A stretch of 64,000 bases of DNA from Serratia liquefaciens ATCC 27592. Its GTDB lineage: Bacteria; Pseudomonadota; Gammaproteobacteria; Enterobacterales; Enterobacteriaceae. The notes under the pieces were generated by a model. It saw only the letters and a program-made list of their open reading frames with translations. It ran no database searches and was not told where the DNA came from. This document shows positions 63,747 through 64,000 of this stretch, piece after piece (position 1 is the stretch's first letter; each line of letters starts with the position of its first letter). Made by a program: the position numbers and the translations under genes. The stretch spans positions 3,472,001 to 3,536,000 of the forward strand of contig NC_021741.1 in the NCBI RefSeq assembly GCF_000422085.1. The letters are read 5' to 3'.

Positions 63747-64000
63747 ATGATGAATTGGGATGATGCACGCTTCTTCCTGGCGGTCGCACGCTGCGGCACT
63801 TTACGAAAAGCCGCCAATGAACTACACGTCGACCAAGCCACCGTCGGGCGGCGTATTACCGCTTTTGAAGAGAGCCTGGGATCCAAACTGTTTATCCGTA
63901 CGCCAAAATCGTTCTCCCTCAGTCCGTTGGGAGAGGAAATGCTGGCGGACGTGATGAACATGGAGAACTCGGTGCAGGCGATTGGCCGCAAAGCCACCAG
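63747..64000 (+). CDS. LysR-family regulator, cut by the window end
   Basis: The first 84 codons only, open to the last base of the window. From ATG 63747 (a second ATG follows at once; AAAGGA lies 6 bases upstream) it reads MMNWDDARFFLAVARCGTLRKAANELHVDQATVGRRITAFEESLGSKLFIRTPKSFSLSPLGEEMLADV, the winged helix-turn-helix of LysR proteins with the usual linker helix start. The rest of the gene lies outside the window. It is divergent from the ThDP-enzyme gene across a gap with a palindromic LysR-type site, so it probably controls that gene and itself. Confidence 0.9.
   Translation, partial: MMNWDDARFFLAVARCGTLRKAANELHVDQATVGRRITAFEESLGSKLFIRTPKSFSLSPLGEEMLADVMNMENSVQAIGRKAT

Overview
The window reads as chromosome of an enterobacterium of the genus Serratia, probably the S. 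proteamaculans / S. liquefaciens / S. plymuthica side of the genus. The evidence is gene order and protein identity: ompC-micF-rcsD-rcsB-rcsC-gyrA-ubiG-nrdA-nrdB-yfaE-yfaY-tyrP-yfaZ and menE-C-B-H-D-F-elaB follow the Escherichia backbone, while the genes between these blocks are Serratia-type accessory genes. The genus call rests on recall of families, not on a search.

Layout. 1-1.9 kb is an AT-rich relic of an integrated element beside a tRNA-Thr/tRNA-Ser pair. It holds a DUF805 membrane protein, a degraded reading frame and the frameshifted first 37 codons of a tyrosine integrase. 2.2-8.2 kb holds osmE, a PepSY membrane protein divergent from a Met/His-rich DUF2946 protein (metal handling), a subclass B3 metallo-beta-lactamase with an altered metal site divergent from a LysR regulator, and a TetR regulator with two perfect operators between it and a DUF1348 gene. 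8.3-21.8 kb is backbone: ompC, micF, the Rcs phosphorelay, gyrA and ubiG. 21.9-28.4 kb is an accessory catabolic cluster between ubiG and nrdA: a GntR repressor, a perfect 29-bp palindrome, then an RraA-like aldolase, an MFS permease, a zinc alcohol dehydrogenase, an SDR and a two-gene UxaA-type dehydratase. 29.0-38.1 kb returns to backbone (nrdAB-yfaE, yfaY, tyrP, yfaZ) plus a catalase, with a very small membrane ORF between yfaE and yfaY. 38.2-45.5 kb is the menaquinone operon. 45.75-54.4 kb is one 8.6-kb gene for a cyclic beta-1,2-glucan synthase-like protein placed between menF and elaB. 54.8-57.9 kb is an L-idonate module (idnD, idnO, idnR). 57.9-64.0 kb carries ycdZ, two transporters, a cupin protein, a ThDP enzyme and the start of a divergent LysR gene cut by the window end.

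How parts work together. RcsC-RcsD-RcsB is the envelope-stress phosphorelay; micF and ompC share a regulatory region with a recognisable OmpR site. nrdAB with yfaE makes and maintains class Ia ribonucleotide reductase under DnaA/NrdR-type control sites. menF-D-H-C-E-B cover chorismate to dihydroxynaphthoyl-CoA. Two separate pairs of zinc dehydrogenase plus SDR (24.9-26.8 kb and 54.8-56.7 kb) suggest two ways of inverting hydroxyl groups on sugar acids. The first is coupled to a dehydratase and an aldolase-like protein and is the best candidate here for an undescribed pathway. The most striking single protein is the B3 metallo-beta-lactamase, in which three of the usual zinc-binding histidines are Arg, Gln and Lys.
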